This document shows positions 1-7,233 of a DNA stretch of 28,356 nt, piece after piece. Source of the stretch: Promethearchaeota archaeon (GTDB lineage Archaea; Asgardarchaeota; Lokiarchaeia; Sigynarchaeales; SOKP01); contig JAHLWT010000197.1 in the NCBI GenBank assembly GCA_019057775.1, positions 1 to 28,356 on the forward strand, in the 5' to 3' direction. Within the stretch, counting starts at the first letter, position 1; every line of letters starts with the position of its first letter. The position numbers were made by a program, and so were the translations under genes. Under the pieces are notes generated by a model. It saw only the letters and a program-made list of their open reading frames with translations, had not been told where the DNA came from and did no database searches.

Positions 1-326
1 TTTAATACAAGAAACTTAAAAAAGAATAGATAATTGAAAACTTAAAATTTCCTCACTTGATTAAATCAGAAATAGAAAATTAATCATTGATAATAATAAA
101 ATCTCTAAAAAGGGTTAAAAAATGAAAATTATAACTCTTTTTCTTTTAACTTTTAAACATAAAGAACATGAAATGCTCTCTTTAGACTTAGAGACTTAAA
201 GAAGTGGATTTTCACATTTAACAGTAGATTTTAGATTTGAAAAAGATATGTATTGAACTCACCAAATTTTAAAGGTTAGATAAAATCTCAAAAATATAAG
301 GAATTGCCTTTCAAATCTTAGGAATT
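1..326. other. gene-free left edge
   Basis: This AT-rich stretch lies downstream of the leftmost GTPase gene and runs to the window edge. The only ORF seen by eye with an ATG is about 25 codons (122-199, plus strand), with no recognisable domain and no convincing ribosome binding site. I see no RNA gene or extended repeat. It may contain the 3' untranslated region of the GTPase transcript. Confidence 0.5.
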
Positions 327-851
327 TTATTCTTCTTTAATTTCATCTAAAATTCTTTTTGTTAAGTCAATAAACGCATTCTCAACATTTTCACCAGTTT
401 TTGCAGAAGTTAGAACTAATTCAATTTGATGTGCTTTTGTATAATCCGATGCTTCGGTTTCTGTTATTTTAATCTGCTGTTCTAAATCAGATTTATTTCC
501 TAATAACACAATGGGGGCATTCCCTCTTGATTCTCGAAAACTCTCTATCCAATCATCACATTTTTCAAAGGTTTTCTTTTTAGTTCTATCAAAGACTACG
601 AATGCAGCATTAGCCCCCTCCAAATATAACTTTCTAAGAGATTTAAACGATTCTTGGCCCCCTAGATCCCAGATTTGGGCAGATACATCGCCATAACCTG
701 GAATACTCATATCCTTCTTTAATAGGTTTACGCCAAGTGTACTTTTGTAGTTCTCTCTAAATTTATTCTCTATATATCTATATACCAATGACGTCTTCCC
801 CACATTTGCCTCCCCAAGCAAGCAAATTTTTATAATATATTTAGGCTCCAT
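327..851 (-). CDS. Ras/Rab-type small GTPase
   Basis: This is a 174-residue single-domain small GTPase, a GTP-dependent molecular switch. All five G motifs are visible. The P-loop GEANVGKT is at residues 13-20, and the switch I threonine is T38 in STLG. Switch II is WDLGGQE at 61-67, with the catalytic-position Gln at 66. G4 is NKSD at 119-122 and G5 is TSAK at 138-141. There is no C-terminal cysteine, so Rab/Ras-style prenylation is not expected and the protein should be soluble or held by partners. It is the last gene of a minus-strand run (GTPase, thioredoxin-like, V4R, this gene). A 176-bp gap separates it from the V4R gene, so it may have its own promoter. The family is certain from the motifs; the effector and exact subfamily are not visible. 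Such genes are expanded in Asgard archaea. Confidence 0.95.
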   Translation of the reverse strand: MEPKYIIKICLLGEANVGKTSLVYRYIENKFRENYKSTLGVNLLKKDMSIPGYGDVSAQIWDLGGQESFKSLRKLYLEGANAAFVVFDRTKKKTFEKCDDWIESFRESRGNAPIVLLGNKSDLEQQIKITETEASDYTKAHQIELVLTSAKTGENVENAFIDLTKRILDEIKEE

Positions 852-1027
852 TTATTCACCCATTTTATTGTGCTAGTTCAACTAATCAATATTTTTTGGT
901 ATATTAATCCTAGATTTTGATTTTATTAATCATAAAAAATTTTATTTATATTCATGATATAGAGTATTTTTATTAAAAATTTTCGACATATCTAATAGAA
1001 ATTAGTTTTATGATAATATTTTCTTAA

Positions 1028-1510
1028 TTACTCACTTTTTTGGAAAACAATCATAAAATCACAGAAACTCTCTCCTGTTTGTAAAGCACATCCTACTTCT
1101 TGAGCAAAGCAATGAAGATCACTCAATTTCTCTACAACTCCTGCTAATAATCCTGCTTCAAAAGAACAAAAACTTCCTGATGTCTTAATTCCTTTTTTTA
1201 TTAGATCTTTAATTGAAGAATGACCTTTTAATCTAAGTTGGACAATTTCTTCGGTACTTTCTGTAATTTCAACATCTCCAAGATTATGTTCAGCGATAAT
1301 TTTTTTTAGTTCATCTGGAATTTGAAATACATCTTTAACATTTTTAACCTTTAATGTAGTTCCTAATTCGTGCCCTAAATAATAAAAAATTGCTTCTAAC
1401 TGGTGTCCAAGAGCCAATAAGGCTCCAACCTTCATATCTCCAATATCTTTACCTTCTTTTAGATTCTTTTTCATTTGGGCTAGAATTTTTGACAGTAATT
1501 GCCGATCCAT
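1028..1510 (-). CDS. V4R/TRAPP-fold domain protein
   Basis: This 160-residue protein resembles the V4R (4-vinyl reductase) domain, which shares its fold with the Bet3/TRAPP subunits of the eukaryotic Rab exchange factor TRAPP. The C-terminal half carries the family pattern: a Cys and Gly-rich stretch, FCSFEAGLLAG, near residues 113-123. This is followed by a helix and then the paired GCALQTGESFCDF segment near the end. V4R domains typically end in such a Cys-containing strand pair and may bind small ligands or metal. The N-terminal part is helical (GALLALGHQLEAIFYYLGHE). It lies between a thioredoxin-like gene (60 bp upstream) and a small GTPase (176 bp downstream), on the same strand. A role in regulating the neighbouring GTPases is an inference from TRAPP biology. 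A ligand-sensing role is equally possible. Confidence 0.7.
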   Translation of the reverse strand: MDRQLLSKILAQMKKNLKEGKDIGDMKVGALLALGHQLEAIFYYLGHELGTTLKVKNVKDVFQIPDELKKIIAEHNLGDVEITESTEEIVQLRLKGHSSIKDLIKKGIKTSGSFCSFEAGLLAGVVEKLSDLHCFAQEVGCALQTGESFCDFMIVFQKSE

Positions 1511-1570
1511 TAATCATCACATTATTTTTAAATTAATTTTGAATTTTTTTTTTAAAATATAATTATTAAT

Positions 1571-1870
1571 TTATAATTTTACTGAGGAAATAAACGCGTA
1601 TAGTATAGCATCTATAATATCTTCTTTCTCAATATTTACACTAAGCTTTTTATCAGCTATAATTAAAGTAGGCACTGATATAATATTATATTCCTGTGTA
1701 AACTGTCTGTTTTCTTCTATGTCAATCAAAATCTTCTCAATTTTCAATTTTTTTCCAAATTGGGATAAATTAATCTCTTTAAGCATAAACTCCACAGGTT
1801 TGCAAGGTGCGCAGTGTTTTGATGAAAAAAACAAAATTTTCGGATATCCTTGATTGATATCATCATACAT
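1571..1870 (-). CDS. thioredoxin-like protein
   Basis: A 99-residue thioredoxin-fold protein, close to the usual minimal thioredoxin length. The active-site motif is CAPC at residues 20-23, after the first strand (ILFFSS), and is followed by a helix. The cis-proline loop is visible as SVPTLII further on. It probably carries out disulfide exchange in the cytoplasm, as there is no signal peptide. Its ATG lies only 3 bases after the stop codon of the upstream small GTPase, so the two are almost certainly cotranscribed and probably translationally coupled. The V4R-fold protein encoded next contains four cysteines in its C-terminal half and is a plausible redox client; that link is inferred. The -APC- active site differs from the classic CGPC, as is common in archaeal thioredoxin/glutaredoxin-like proteins. 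Confidence 0.85.
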   Translation of the reverse strand: MYDDINQGYPKILFFSSKHCAPCKPVEFMLKEINLSQFGKKLKIEKILIDIEENRQFTQEYNIISVPTLIIADKKLSVNIEKEDIIDAILYAFISSVKL

Positions 1871-1873
1871 TTT

Positions 1874-2422
1874 CTATTCTTCTTTGTACTTTTGATATAA
1901 GTTTTTTATTATCGCTTGAAATGCTTGAAATACACCATTTCCCGTTTTAGCACTTGTTTTATAGTATCCAAGAAAATCTCTTTCTTCTACAATTTTCTGA
2001 ATTTTCGAATCATCTAAATCTTTTTCATCAATTAAGTCAATTTTATTACCGAATAAGACAATTGGGAGATCTCCCGTATATTTTTTAATATCTTCATGCC
2101 AGGTAGTAATGCGATTATAACTTTCCTCGTCGGTGTGTGAGAATACAATGATTGCTGCTTTACTTCCTTTATAGAAAGTAGGGCGCATGAAATTAAATTC
2201 ATCTTGTCCAGCAATATCCCAAAAAAATAATTTACAGTTATCGCCTTCAATTTCTTCATCATATTTACTAAATTGGGCTCCCAACGTTTTTATATAGTCT
2301 TTCTGAAAGCTACCTTTAGTATACTTTTTAATTAAGGAAGTTTTTCCTACCCCACCATCACCAATAACAGTAATTTTAAATACAAAACCTTTTGGGGAAT
2401 TATTTTTTTTCATTTTATTCAC
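1874..2422 (-). CDS. Ras/Rab-type small GTPase
   Basis: This is a 182-residue small GTPase with complete motifs. The P-loop GDGGVGKT is at 21-28 and the switch I threonine is T46. Switch II is DIAGQD at 69-74, with the catalytic Gln at 73. G4 is NKID at 126-129 and G5 is TSAK at 156-159. The DIAGQ form is closer to classical Ras/Rab (DTAGQ) than the DxGGQ/E forms of the other three GTPases in the window. There is no C-terminal Cys motif. An N-terminal extension of about 12 residues precedes the first strand; a second Met at residue 4 is an alternative start. It heads the minus-strand run with the thioredoxin-like and V4R genes, and its stop is 3 bases before the thioredoxin-like ATG. The family is certain; partners are unknown. 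Confidence 0.95.
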   Translation of the reverse strand: MNKMKKNNSPKGFVFKITVIGDGGVGKTSLIKKYTKGSFQKDYIKTLGAQFSKYDEEIEGDNCKLFFWDIAGQDEFNFMRPTFYKGSKAAIIVFSHTDEESYNRITTWHEDIKKYTGDLPIVLFGNKIDLIDEKDLDDSKIQKIVEERDFLGYYKTSAKTGNGVFQAFQAIIKNLYQKYKEE

Positions 2423-2517
2423 TTTGTAGAAATATAATTAGAATTATTAAGTATTTAATGTATTAAATTTCAAAAGTATACAATATTATTTTTTTGTTTA
2501 TTTTTATTTGTTATTAA

Positions 2518-2525
2518 TTTATATA
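2518..2525 (+). promoter_or_regulatory. putative TATA box of the zinc-ribbon membrane protein gene
   Basis: The sequence TTTATATA is centred about 43 bases before the ATG at 2565. That matches an archaeal TATA box with a start site some 25 bases downstream and a short leader. AT-rich background makes chance matches common. Confidence 0.3.
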
Positions 2526-2564
2526 CATAATATTAAGTTGTTTTAAAGTTTTACATTGAGATAA

Positions 2565-3011
2565 ATGGCTCAGAGTCAGAATATTAACGAGATGGGGTTT
2601 TGTGAAAATTGCAAGATGAATGTATTTCCCACGAGACCTAAATTCAATATTAAAATTTTCGGATTTTTTGCTGTAGTTTTGTTTATTCTGTTTTCTATAA
2701 TAACTATAATATCTATGTCAATTTTTTCAAGTATATTTCTTTTTATTTTCTTTATGTGGGGTTTTATGGTTATTAATCCATATGTCATTTATTATGGATT
2801 GAAAGAAAAAGAATACTGTTCGAGGTGTTATCAAATGGTTCATGAAAAAAATATTGAGTATAAACCATTTGGAGATAAAATACCGGAGATTTTTAAAGCC
2901 TTAAATGTATCTAAAAAAAAAGGAAACAAATGGTTTTGTCCTTACTGTGGTACAGTAATCCAAGGAAATTTCTGTAAATCGTGCGGAAGAAAATTTGAAA
3001 TAAACAGGTAA
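2565..3011 (+). CDS. zinc-ribbon membrane protein with split CxxC pair
   Basis: This 148-residue protein is unrecognised at family level, but its architecture is clear. A CxxC pair (C13, C16) precedes a hydrophobic segment spanning about residues 28-78, long enough for two transmembrane helices. A second CxxC (C85, C88) follows directly. A complete C-terminal zinc ribbon has C125/C128 (CPYC) and C137/C140 (CKSC). Two helices place both ends on the same side, so the first and second CxxC pairs could form one zinc site across the base of the membrane hairpin. Basic residues around both pairs suggest a cytoplasmic location. The downstream CinA-C gene starts 8 bases after the stop on the same strand, so cotranscription is likely. 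Function is unknown; protein-protein or nucleic-acid contacts through the ribbons are possible. Confidence 0.75.
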   Translation: MAQSQNINEMGFCENCKMNVFPTRPKFNIKIFGFFAVVLFILFSIITIISMSIFSSIFLFIFFMWGFMVINPYVIYYGLKEKEYCSRCYQMVHEKNIEYKPFGDKIPEIFKALNVSKKKGNKWFCPYCGTVIQGNFCKSCGRKFEINR

Positions 3012-3019
3012 TTACTGTA

Positions 3020-3496
3020 ATGGAAATCTTAGAAAGAATAAAATCAATAATCCATAATTTTACTGTGAAAAAAATTAAAATTGCTATAGCTGAATCTTGT
3101 ACGGGCGGTTTTGTTTCACATATGATAACTAATATATCTGGAGCTTCGAAAGTTTTTGAGAGGGGAATCGTTTGTTATAGTAATCAAGCAAAAATAGAAT
3201 TAGTTGGCGTGAATCCAAATGTTATTGAGAAATATGGGGTTGTATCAGATGTTGTCGTAGAACAGCTAGCAAAAAATATTAGATTGAATTCGAAAGTAGA
3301 CATAGGAATAGGGATCAGTGGTATTGCTGGACCAACAGGGGGAACACCAAAAAAACCAATAGGCTTAGTTTATATTGGTTTCTCAACGGAAAAAGAAACT
3401 TATGCTCATAAATATAATTTTGAAGCAGATAGAATAACTTTTAAAAAATTGGTCTTAGAAAAAATCATTGAATTTTTAGAAGAATTTCTTCGATAA
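3020..3496 (+). CDS. pncC: CinA C-terminal domain protein, nicotinamide-nucleotide amidase (PncC-type)
   Basis: A stand-alone CinA C-terminal domain of 158 residues, the usual size for PncC. This family deamidates nicotinamide mononucleotide to nicotinate mononucleotide in pyridine nucleotide salvage. The signature AESCTGG is at residues 24-30, with S26 the presumed nucleophile. Further family segments are the VCYSNQAK region, the YGVVSD region and the Gly-rich GISGIAGPTGGTPKKPIGLVY stretch (residues about 98-118). No N-terminal molybdopterin-binding-like domain is present, so this is not full-length CinA. It starts 8 bases after the zinc-ribbon membrane protein gene and converges on the M29 aminopeptidase. 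Family assignment is firm. The NMN deamidase activity is transferred from bacterial homologues and not demonstrated for archaeal members. Confidence 0.9.
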   Translation: MEILERIKSIIHNFTVKKIKIAIAESCTGGFVSHMITNISGASKVFERGIVCYSNQAKIELVGVNPNVIEKYGVVSDVVVEQLAKNIRLNSKVDIGIGISGIAGPTGGTPKKPIGLVYIGFSTEKETYAHKYNFEADRITFKKLVLEKIIEFLEEFLR

Positions 3497-3515
3497 CTAA
3501 CACATTTAGAAGAGC

Positions 3516-4445
3516 TTAATTATTAATTAATTTCCCATTTTCCATTATATGTTTCCTTGAACCATCAATATATTCAACGGTTATGTTTACTTTTGGAGCA
3601 GTAACAAAATCCCAATGCATTTGAGAAGCAGAAGTGCCGCCAAAAGATTTATTGAATCCAAAAGCTACATGAACACTTCGATTTATTTTTTCATCAGTGA
3701 GAATATAACCAATAGCTTCAGTAATCACAGGATTACATCCTATTCCAAGTTCAGCGACATTATAGGTTCTTATTTCTGGTATTTTATTAATCTTATCAAT
3801 TTTTTCACTTTGTTTAAAGGCTTCAATTAATACATCCAAGTTTGTATCAGCTGAAATTTCATTCATCAATAGTTTACCATTTTTAAAAACTAGCTCTGTA
3901 TTTTCAATAATCGTATGGGAGTATCTTTCTTTAGTTATGGGACAAAATATCATTCCTTCTCCTAGAGTTTCTGTAGGTGGGAAGAAAACTTCACCTGCGG
4001 GTAAATTTCCTCCTAAATTTCCTAACACAATTTGTTCTTCTGAGATTATCCCATCATCAAGAATTCCGATTCTATTCTCTATTGAAACCCAGAAATCCGT
4101 TCCGAATTCATCATTTACATAAACCTTTTTAGCATTTTCAAAATAACTTCCTAAATTCTTTGTGATATTGCTTAATTTTTCGGAGGGAATACTCATACCA
4201 TCAACAATAAATTTCTCAAAAAGGTTATATTCAACTTTATAAAAATCTGCTGCTTTTTTTGAAGGCCATGCAGCATAACACCATTTTTTTCCTGGAGCGA
4301 ATTCTTCTTTTAATCCATAGAGAACCTCTCTGAGTGGTGCAATTGATTTTTGATAAGCCTCTAATTTATCTTTTGATACTTTATTACGAATAGAAGGATT
4401 TTCTAGTAGTTCAATTATTATAAATACATCCATTTTCTTTATCAT
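3516..4445 (-). CDS. M29-family aminopeptidase, C-terminal part (frame-split)
   Basis: These 309 residues hold the catalytic region of an M29 (AmpS/AmpT-type) metallo-aminopeptidase, which removes N-terminal residues using a dinuclear metal centre. All expected metal ligands can be matched: Glu in PAGEVF, Glu in AELGIG, His in SVHVAFG, and His and Asp in MHWDFV. The family's N-terminal subdomain is missing here. It is encoded immediately upstream in another frame, whose stop overlaps this ATG by 4 bases (ATGA). Joining the two through a one-base shift gives a normal-length M29 enzyme of about 395 residues. So this is probably not an independent gene start but the tail of a frameshifted gene, or a sequencing indel. 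A genuinely split, translationally coupled enzyme is the alternative. Confidence 0.85.
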   Translation of the reverse strand: MIKKMDVFIIIELLENPSIRNKVSKDKLEAYQKSIAPLREVLYGLKEEFAPGKKWCYAAWPSKKAADFYKVEYNLFEKFIVDGMSIPSEKLSNITKNLGSYFENAKKVYVNDEFGTDFWVSIENRIGILDDGIISEEQIVLGNLGGNLPAGEVFFPPTETLGEGMIFCPITKERYSHTIIENTELVFKNGKLLMNEISADTNLDVLIEAFKQSEKIDKINKIPEIRTYNVAELGIGCNPVITEAIGYILTDEKINRSVHVAFGFNKSFGGTSASQMHWDFVTAPKVNITVEYIDGSRKHIMENGKLINN

Positions 4446-4702
4446 TTCCAGAAAAGAAGTGGTGTTTTTTGTAATGTTTCAACTTTTATTCCTTTATCTG
4501 TAAACATTGACTCATCAAAGTAATCAGATGTAGAGGTTATATGTGGGATTCCTCCTTTCCTAAGAACTTCCAATCCTATTTCTTCCAATAATTCATGAGT
4601 GTAAAAGCCGCCTTTTATAAGGACTAGTTCGCCTTCTTTTTGGATATTTACGCTTTTAGTAATGTTTTCAGCACAGAGTCTAATTTTTTCTTTTGTAATC
4701 AT
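4442..4702 (-). CDS. M29-family aminopeptidase, N-terminal part (frame-split)
   Basis: This encodes the first beta-alpha unit of an M29 aminopeptidase: a helix, then the ELVLIKGG strand and the ELLEEIGLEVLRKGGIPHIT helix-strand, as in intact family members. I chose the ATG at 4702 (86 residues) over the TTG at 4756, because family proteins begin just before this helix. The frame ends abruptly at the TGA overlapping the next ATG. Reading the downstream frame backwards stays open through an A6 run on the coding strand (4465-4470). One extra A there would fuse the frames and give a continuous helix leading into the EMIKKMDVFI segment. The fragment alone lacks every metal ligand and would be inactive. 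Confidence 0.7.
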   Translation of the reverse strand: MITKEKIRLCAENITKSVNIQKEGELVLIKGGFYTHELLEEIGLEVLRKGGIPHITSTSDYFDESMFTDKGIKVETLQKTPLLFWK

Positions 4703-4869
4703 ATCATTCACAAATATCTCATAAATAATATTTCTTATTAAATGTCTTAATGCCAATTTTAATATTAATATTAGCCAAGAATTTATTATTACAAATTATT
4801 ATAATTAAAATAACACATTTTAGGAAGAAATAATTTAAATTTTAAAACTAACGGGAGCAAATTTTAAGA

Positions 4870-5331
4870 ATGGTTGTGCGAGAAGTGGGTCTATTGTTTA
4901 GGGGTTTCAACTTGGTTAAGAAGATTTTCCATAAAAGTACTAAAGGTAAAGTGGATTCAGATCTTCGTAGTGGATTACTTACAGCTATTTTAAACTTTGC
5001 CCAATCTGCTTTTACTAAAGATTTAGTAGAATATTTTGAGGGAAGGAAATATGTAATTACATTTACCGAAGATTACATCCACGCAAAAAATGGTTTCGAA
5101 CCAGAAAATATAATTTCTTACGCTATTTTAGATAAAGAAAAAAAAATAGAGAAATATATCCATAAAATTATACAACCATTGTTGAATAAAGTTATTACTC
5201 AATTTAAGTCAAATTTTGAAGGAAAAAATTTATCTGAAGTATCCCAATTCAAAACTTTTAAAGAAAATCTTGACAATATTTTTGGCACTGATACTCAAAC
5301 TATTGATCAAAAAATGAGAGGGATATTATAG
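4870..5331 (+). CDS. longin-like domain protein (putative)
   Basis: This 153-residue protein has no firm family match by eye, but its layout resembles a longin/roadblock-type module. A first strand pair (VREVGLLFRG, then LVKKIFH) is followed by an amphipathic helix beginning DSDLRSGLLTAILNFAQSAF (residues about 29-48). A strand pair follows (VEYFEGRKYVITF) and then a long helix (residues about 95-115). The acidic residue, SGLL and aromatic helix pattern is one I associate with longin-like proteins. In eukaryotes these form subunits of GTPase regulators such as Mon1-Ccz1 and TRAPP. There are no transmembrane segments and no cysteines. It is monocistronic and converges on dhs with an 11-bp gap. 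The assignment is pattern-based and tentative; that the gene is real is much more certain. Confidence 0.55.
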   Translation: MVVREVGLLFRGFNLVKKIFHKSTKGKVDSDLRSGLLTAILNFAQSAFTKDLVEYFEGRKYVITFTEDYIHAKNGFEPENIISYAILDKEKKIEKYIHKIIQPLLNKVITQFKSNFEGKNLSEVSQFKTFKENLDNIFGTDTQTIDQKMRGIL

Positions 5332-5342
5332 TTTTCCAGATA

Positions 5343-6302
5343 TTATTTATTGTTTTGTGTTGTTTTTAGGAACCATAAAATAATTGGTAAGGCAATCGTA
5401 GCGTCAGAGATAACTGTTGAATATTTCGCTTTCTCATTTATTTTTCCCCAAGAAATTGCTTCCCTTAATGTTGCACCACTTAATCCTCCTTGTTCTGGAC
5501 GATCCATGGTTATTTGAATAGCATAGGTCGCTGAATTTGGGCAAAATTGTAGAGATTGCAAAATAAAATTTTTTGGAACGCCCCCTCCGACAACACATAA
5601 CCCGGCAACTTTAGCATCCCAAGCTAGATTTACCATTTCTAGCATGTCCTTGAAATGGTTTAGATTTAGTTCCTGATGATGAAAACCTAATTGCATTGCC
5701 AATCCAGAATCAGTAAAGGCAGGACAAAAAATTGGTATATTTTTATCTGCACAAATTTTAAGAATGGAATGAGGATTTTGGGGAATTTCTTTTCCTAGAA
5801 AGTTTAAAAAAGAACTTACAGTCATTTGATTATCTGGTATCTCAAGTTTTGAAACGAAATCTTCTATACCTTTATAGACTTCATTCGGCATATAGACATC
5901 ATATATTCTATTGATTTCTTCATCATGTAATTTATTATCCTCTATATCTTTAATACTATCGTCACCTTGTAGGTGATGATAACCTAAAGCTTCAGCTAAA
6001 TCATGAGTTAAATTTGCTCCGGTAGTAACCAGAATATCAATATAATTTTCTTTTATAAAATCAAATATTACTCTTTGTAATCCCACCGGAACAATAGCCC
6101 CTGCCAACCCAAAAAATTTGACACAATCTTTATTCTGTATCATAGAAGAATAAATCTCACAAGCCAGAGCTAATCTCTTTGCATTAAAACCGGTTCCTTT
6201 TAACGATCTGATTAATTCTACTATATCTGTTTTTTCAGTAATTTCAAACTGGTTAACATGTTTCAATGACTCTTTAAATTTTTTTTCAGGCATTAAAATC
6301 AT
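5343..6302 (-). CDS. dhs: deoxyhypusine synthase
   Basis: A 319-residue deoxyhypusine synthase, normal length for archaeal members. It transfers the aminobutyl group of spermidine to a lysine of translation factor aIF5A in an NAD-dependent reaction, the first step of hypusine formation. The active-site lysine is K287 in EAISWGK, preceded by the GGLSGATLRE segment. The TTGANLTHD and CPAFTDSGL stretches expected of the NAD/spermidine pocket are present. Its ATG overlaps the stop of the agmatinase-family gene by 4 bases (ATGA), giving translational coupling, and argS lies further upstream. The Met at residue 4 is an alternative start. Some archaeal and bacterial homologues are homospermidine synthases; the archaeal context favours deoxyhypusine synthase. 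Polyamine supply by the neighbouring gene fits. Confidence 0.92.
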   Translation of the reverse strand: MILMPEKKFKESLKHVNQFEITEKTDIVELIRSLKGTGFNAKRLALACEIYSSMIQNKDCVKFFGLAGAIVPVGLQRVIFDFIKENYIDILVTTGANLTHDLAEALGYHHLQGDDSIKDIEDNKLHDEEINRIYDVYMPNEVYKGIEDFVSKLEIPDNQMTVSSFLNFLGKEIPQNPHSILKICADKNIPIFCPAFTDSGLAMQLGFHHQELNLNHFKDMLEMVNLAWDAKVAGLCVVGGGVPKNFILQSLQFCPNSATYAIQITMDRPEQGGLSGATLREAISWGKINEKAKYSTVISDATIALPIILWFLKTTQNNK

Positions 6303-7204
6303 TTGTTTATTTTTTCACTTATAAATGTTATAAATTCTATAATCAATTTAGCTGCTAAATTGCATGTCATTCTATTTTTTGAGTCTAAGTTTGGGGCGAC
6401 CTCAACTAAATCAAACGCAATAATATTAAAATTCTTTGTTATTTCCATTAAAATCTTCCAGATGTCTCTGTAGCTAAAACCACCCGGAATTGCATAACCA
6501 GTACCTGGAGCATTAGAAGGGTCGATAGCATCAATATCTATTGAGATATAAAGATTTGTGATACTTGATTTTGTATAAAAATCAATTATTTTTTGAATAT
6601 AATTATCTAAACCTTCAATTAAGAGATGAGCGTCTAGGTGGAAGATTTTTTCCGAATCTGCAAATTCTAGCTCGGGAATATCAATATCACGTGTTCCAGC
6701 TATTAAAAAATTATTTTTATGAATGTAACTAAGATCATAAATTCTATGGGATGTAGTTGCATGTGAATAAACGGATTTATCCCATTTTTGATATAGATCA
6801 AGATGAGCATCAAATATTAACACTCCAAAATCTTTGTTTTGACTAAAATGATCTCCAACAACTTGGATTACTGGAAATGAACAGGAATGATCACCCCCTA
6901 ACATAATTGGGATAATTTTATTATTTTGGCTATAAATATCATTAACAAATGTACGAATAGTATTAAGATTATGACTCACATTTAATTCATCAATTTGAAT
7001 ATCTCCTATATCGATTACTTTAAGTTTAGGAATATTAGTTCCCAACTCTGTAACTAATCCCATTTTATTTGAAGCATCCCTAATTTCTTGAGGTCCAATG
7101 GAAGAATTAGGTAAATCTATAGACGTTAAGTAATCCCAAGGTATGCCAAAAATGACAAATTGAGTTTCCTTTACAATTCTTTCTCCAAAATCATAAAATG
7201 TCAT
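6299..7204 (-). CDS. speB: agmatinase-family ureohydrolase (SpeB)
   Basis: A 301-residue ureohydrolase of the arginase/agmatinase family. The dinuclear manganese ligands are in place: H106 in GGDHS, D132/H134/D136 in FDAHLD, and D223/D225 in SIDIDAIDP. APGTGYAIPGG follows, close to the family APGTGTP-PGG consensus. The enzyme releases urea from agmatine to give putrescine, or from N1-aminopropylagmatine to give spermidine, the route used by several archaea. Sequence alone does not choose between them. Its stop overlaps the start of deoxyhypusine synthase, which consumes spermidine, and the argS stop lies 29 bp upstream of its ATG. The three genes therefore form one operon built around arginine and its polyamine derivatives. 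Confidence 0.9.
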   Translation of the reverse strand: MTFYDFGERIVKETQFVIFGIPWDYLTSIDLPNSSIGPQEIRDASNKMGLVTELGTNIPKLKVIDIGDIQIDELNVSHNLNTIRTFVNDIYSQNNKIIPIMLGGDHSCSFPVIQVVGDHFSQNKDFGVLIFDAHLDLYQKWDKSVYSHATTSHRIYDLSYIHKNNFLIAGTRDIDIPELEFADSEKIFHLDAHLLIEGLDNYIQKIIDFYTKSSITNLYISIDIDAIDPSNAPGTGYAIPGGFSYRDIWKILMEITKNFNIIAFDLVEVAPNLDSKNRMTCNLAAKLIIEFITFISEKINK

Positions 7205-7233
7205 TAAAATTTTTTCCTTTATATAATAAAAGT

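Noticed and set aside
511..696. Plus-strand open frame inside the leftmost GTPase gene, and similar frames elsewhere (for example 7613-7864, 9356-9553, 17417-17644, 23800-23994)
   Set aside because: Each lies wholly or mostly opposite a gene with clear domain motifs, and its own translation shows no domain.
4460..4475. A AAA AAC-like slippery heptamer that could drive programmed -1 frameshifting in the M29 gene
   Set aside because: The bases AAAAAAC are present on the coding strand, but the heptamer starts at codon position 2 in the upstream frame, so it does not have the X XXY YYZ phasing. An indel in the A6 run is simpler.
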